A stretch of DNA of 16,654 bases from positions 1-16,654 of the forward strand of contig CAYXPI010000079.1 of assembly GCA_964467005.1 (NCBI GenBank), read 5' to 3'. This DNA is from Thermohalobaculum sp964467005. GTDB lineage: Bacteria; Pseudomonadota; Alphaproteobacteria; Rhodobacterales; Rhodobacteraceae. A program made the position numbers and the translations under genes. Shown here piece after piece: positions 15,277-16,654 of the stretch. How positions within the stretch are numbered: the first letter of the stretch is position 1; each line of letters begins with the position of its first letter. Below the pieces are notes generated by a model. That model had not been told where the DNA came from. It was given only the letters and a program-made list of their open reading frames with translations, and did no database searches.

Positions 15277-15953
15277 TCAGGCGGCGCCGACGCGTCCTCG
15301 ATAGTCTCCACCACCCGTGAGCACCGACCAGGCGACGCGGGCGAGCTTGTTGGCCAGATGCTCGAGCTGTCGGCTAAGGTCTTGGACGGCAGCATCGGTC
15401 GCACAGCATTCCTCCCAGAGGCCGCGGGTGAGGTGACGGATTGCCGGGGAGAGTGGACCGGTCTCGTCGCCCAGGTGCGCGGGCACGCAGCCGCGAAGGC
15501 CACCGCGTCCCTTGCGCATGAGATTACATGCTCGGCGAGGAGGCCACGGATCTGACTGCTGACCGATGTTCTTCGGCCGACGAGCCGATCGCGCACGCGG
15601 TGGATGGCCTGGAGCTCGAGCTGCTCGCGGGTCTTGATCGGCACGAAGCGCATGCGCAGCCGCGGGACCGCCTCGGCATCGGCGAATTCGTTCTTCTGCT
15701 CGCCGACATATGGCTTCGCATACTGCGCCGGCATCAACCGCGAGTCATGCCCCATCTCCGCAAGCGTGCCACCGATCTCTTGCGCGCTGGCACACGCCTC
15801 CATGCCGACGAGGCAGGGTGCCAGGTTGCGGAGAAGGGCGAAGATCTGGGGCCGGGAACACCGCCTGCGCTTCATGATCCGCCCGTCCCCGTCCATACCG
15901 ATCAGGTGAAAGACGTTCTTCCCAAGGTCGATCCCGACGACGCAAATCCCGGT
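15277..15953 (-). pseudogene. IS110-family transposase remnant (frameshift plus internal deletion)
   Basis: The N-terminal RuvC-like part is clear: GIDLGKNVFHLIGMDGDG from about 15935, CLVGMEAC, LMPAQYAKPYVGEQKNEFAD and RFVPIKTREQLELQAIHRVR, which include the Asp and Glu residues of the DEDD site. No ATG precedes it; an in-frame TAG lies at 15972-15974. Near 15520-15530 the frame shifts, and homology resumes as MRKGRGGLRGCVPAHLGDE and LSPAIRHLTRGLWEE. The text then jumps from DLSRQLEHLA to NKLARVAWSVL, the normal C-terminus, so roughly 150 or more residues, including the catalytic-serine domain, are missing at about 15353. The element cannot move by itself. IS110 elements lack clear terminal inverted repeats, so its ends are not assigned. 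Confidence 0.85.
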
Positions 15954-15988
15954 CCTGGCTGGCTTCCTCCTCTATGGCTCGTCTCACG

Positions 15989-16010
15989 CGCCTCGATCCG
16001 AACCGAGGCG
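15989..16010 (-). terminator. Hairpin downstream of zapE
   Basis: A perfect 7-bp stem (CGCCTCG, 15989-15995, with CGAGGCG, 16004-16010) and eight-base loop lies 58 bases after the zapE stop. No T-run follows on the minus strand, so it is a weak terminator candidate. It may be the original 3' end of the zapE transcript, beside which the IS110 element settled. Confidence 0.4.
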
Positions 16011-16068
16011 GGAGGGGCGGTCCATCCCATCACGACATGGCAGAGCCCCATGGCGCCGGGTCCGAGGC

Positions 16069-16654
16069 TCAGGCCGGGTCCGTCGCGTATTCCGCCGAGG
16101 CCATCTCGGCCAGGCGCGAGACCGTGCGGGCGAACTCGAACGCGCCCGCCCCTTCGACATAGAGCGCCTCAGCCGGCGCTTCGGCCGAGAGATAGAGCCG
16201 GGTCCGGGCCTCGTAGAGCGTGTCGACGAGGGTGACGAAGCGCTTGGCCTCGTTGTTCTTGGCGCGGGAGAGCACCGGGACGTTCTCGAGCAGGAGCACG
16301 TCGTAGCGCCGGGTGAGAGCCAGGTAGTCCTGCGCGCCGAGCGGCCGGCCGCAGAGATCCGCGAACCCCGCCCGCGCCACCCGCGCCGCGGCCCGCGGCA
16401 CCTCCACCTCCCGCGCGCCCACCGGCAGAAGCTCGGGCCCGCCCTCCGCGCCGCCGGTCTCCTCGTCCCAGATCGCGTCCATCTCCGCGGCGGTCTCCGG
16501 GCCGAGGGGCGTGAGAAAGCGCCGCTCCCCCTGCGCGCGCCCCACGCGGTAGTCGGTGGGGGAGGCAAGCTCGAACACATCCATCCGCTCCTTGAGGAGG
16601 GCGATGAAGGGCAGGAAGAGCGCGCGGTAGAGCCCGTCCTTGTACAGGTCGTCC
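16069..16654 (-). CDS. zapE: ZapE/AFG1-family ATPase, C-terminal part (cut by window edge)
   Basis: These are the last 194 residues of an AFG1-like AAA+ ATPase, called ZapE in bacteria where it acts at the division ring under stress. The frame runs open past the window end. The visible part begins DLYKDGLYRALFLPFIALLK, then carries PTDYRVG, a less conserved middle, DYLALTRRYDVLLLENVP and NNEAKRFVTLVDTLYE, ending in the sensor-like YLSAEAPAE and the FEFARTVSRLAEM tail. All are familiar C-terminal AFG1 sequences. Walker A and B lie outside the window. The ATG at 16584 is internal and is not the start. The IS110 remnant lies beyond its 3' end and does not interrupt it. Confidence 0.92.
   Translation of the reverse strand, partial: DDLYKDGLYRALFLPFIALLKERMDVFELASPTDYRVGRAQGERRFLTPLGPETAAEMDAIWDEETGGAEGGPELLPVGAREVEVPRAAARVARAGFADLCGRPLGAQDYLALTRRYDVLLLENVPVLSRAKNNEAKRFVTLVDTLYEARTRLYLSAEAPAEALYVEGAGAFEFARTVSRLAEMASAEYATDPA

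Noticed and set aside
16069..16584. A complete 171-residue protein starting at ATG 16584
   Set aside because: The same frame continues to the window end with clear AFG1/ZapE sequence before this Met, so the ATG is internal and the gene is truncated by the window.
1..16654. CRISPR array, tRNA or rRNA genes
   Set aside because: No regularly spaced direct repeats, tRNA-like cloverleaf with conserved T-loop, or rRNA sequence was seen on reading both strands; no scanning tool was run.

Overview
The window is about 70% G+C by eye and looks chromosomal, from an alphaproteobacterium, most likely a Rhodobacterales relative. The reasons are the Tad locus gene order, the DW/EW-type Flp pilins, the CpaE and CpaF sequences, and the glnE, folB and zapE genes. 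This placement is inferred from remembered families; no search was run.

Positions 1-6878 (minus strand) are the promoter-proximal part of a tight-adherence (Tad/Flp/Cpa) pilus locus. In transcription order it holds two short Flp-type prepilins, cpaB, the secretin cpaC, an OmpA-like lipoprotein, a TadE-like pseudopilin, cpaE, and the first 264 codons of the cpaF ATPase, cut by the window edge. A strong intrinsic terminator follows the first pilin, so that pilin can be made in excess over the machinery encoded beyond it. A divergent soluble lytic transglycosylase (7115-7954) may open peptidoglycan for the pilus, but that link is only positional.

Positions 7958-14122 are core metabolism. They hold a long acyl-CoA:acetate CoA-transferase with a C-terminal extension (minus), then a divergent PaaG-like enoyl-CoA isomerase/hydratase whose stop codon directly abuts the start of glnE, the bifunctional glutamine synthetase adenylyltransferase. 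folB (dihydroneopterin aldolase, minus) converges on glnE with a 14-base overlap of coding ends.

Positions 14123-16068 are an accessory islet with weaker coding signal. It holds an unexplained stretch of over 500 bases, a small acidic 106-residue protein with one dockerin/EF-hand-like calcium loop, and a decayed IS110-family transposase. The window ends inside zapE (AFG1-like ATPase, minus).

No RNA gene, CRISPR array, defence system or phage module was found. The best candidates for something undescribed are the small calcium-loop protein, whose ribosome-binding site lies in a hairpin, and the processing-site variation shared by the three prepilin-like proteins.
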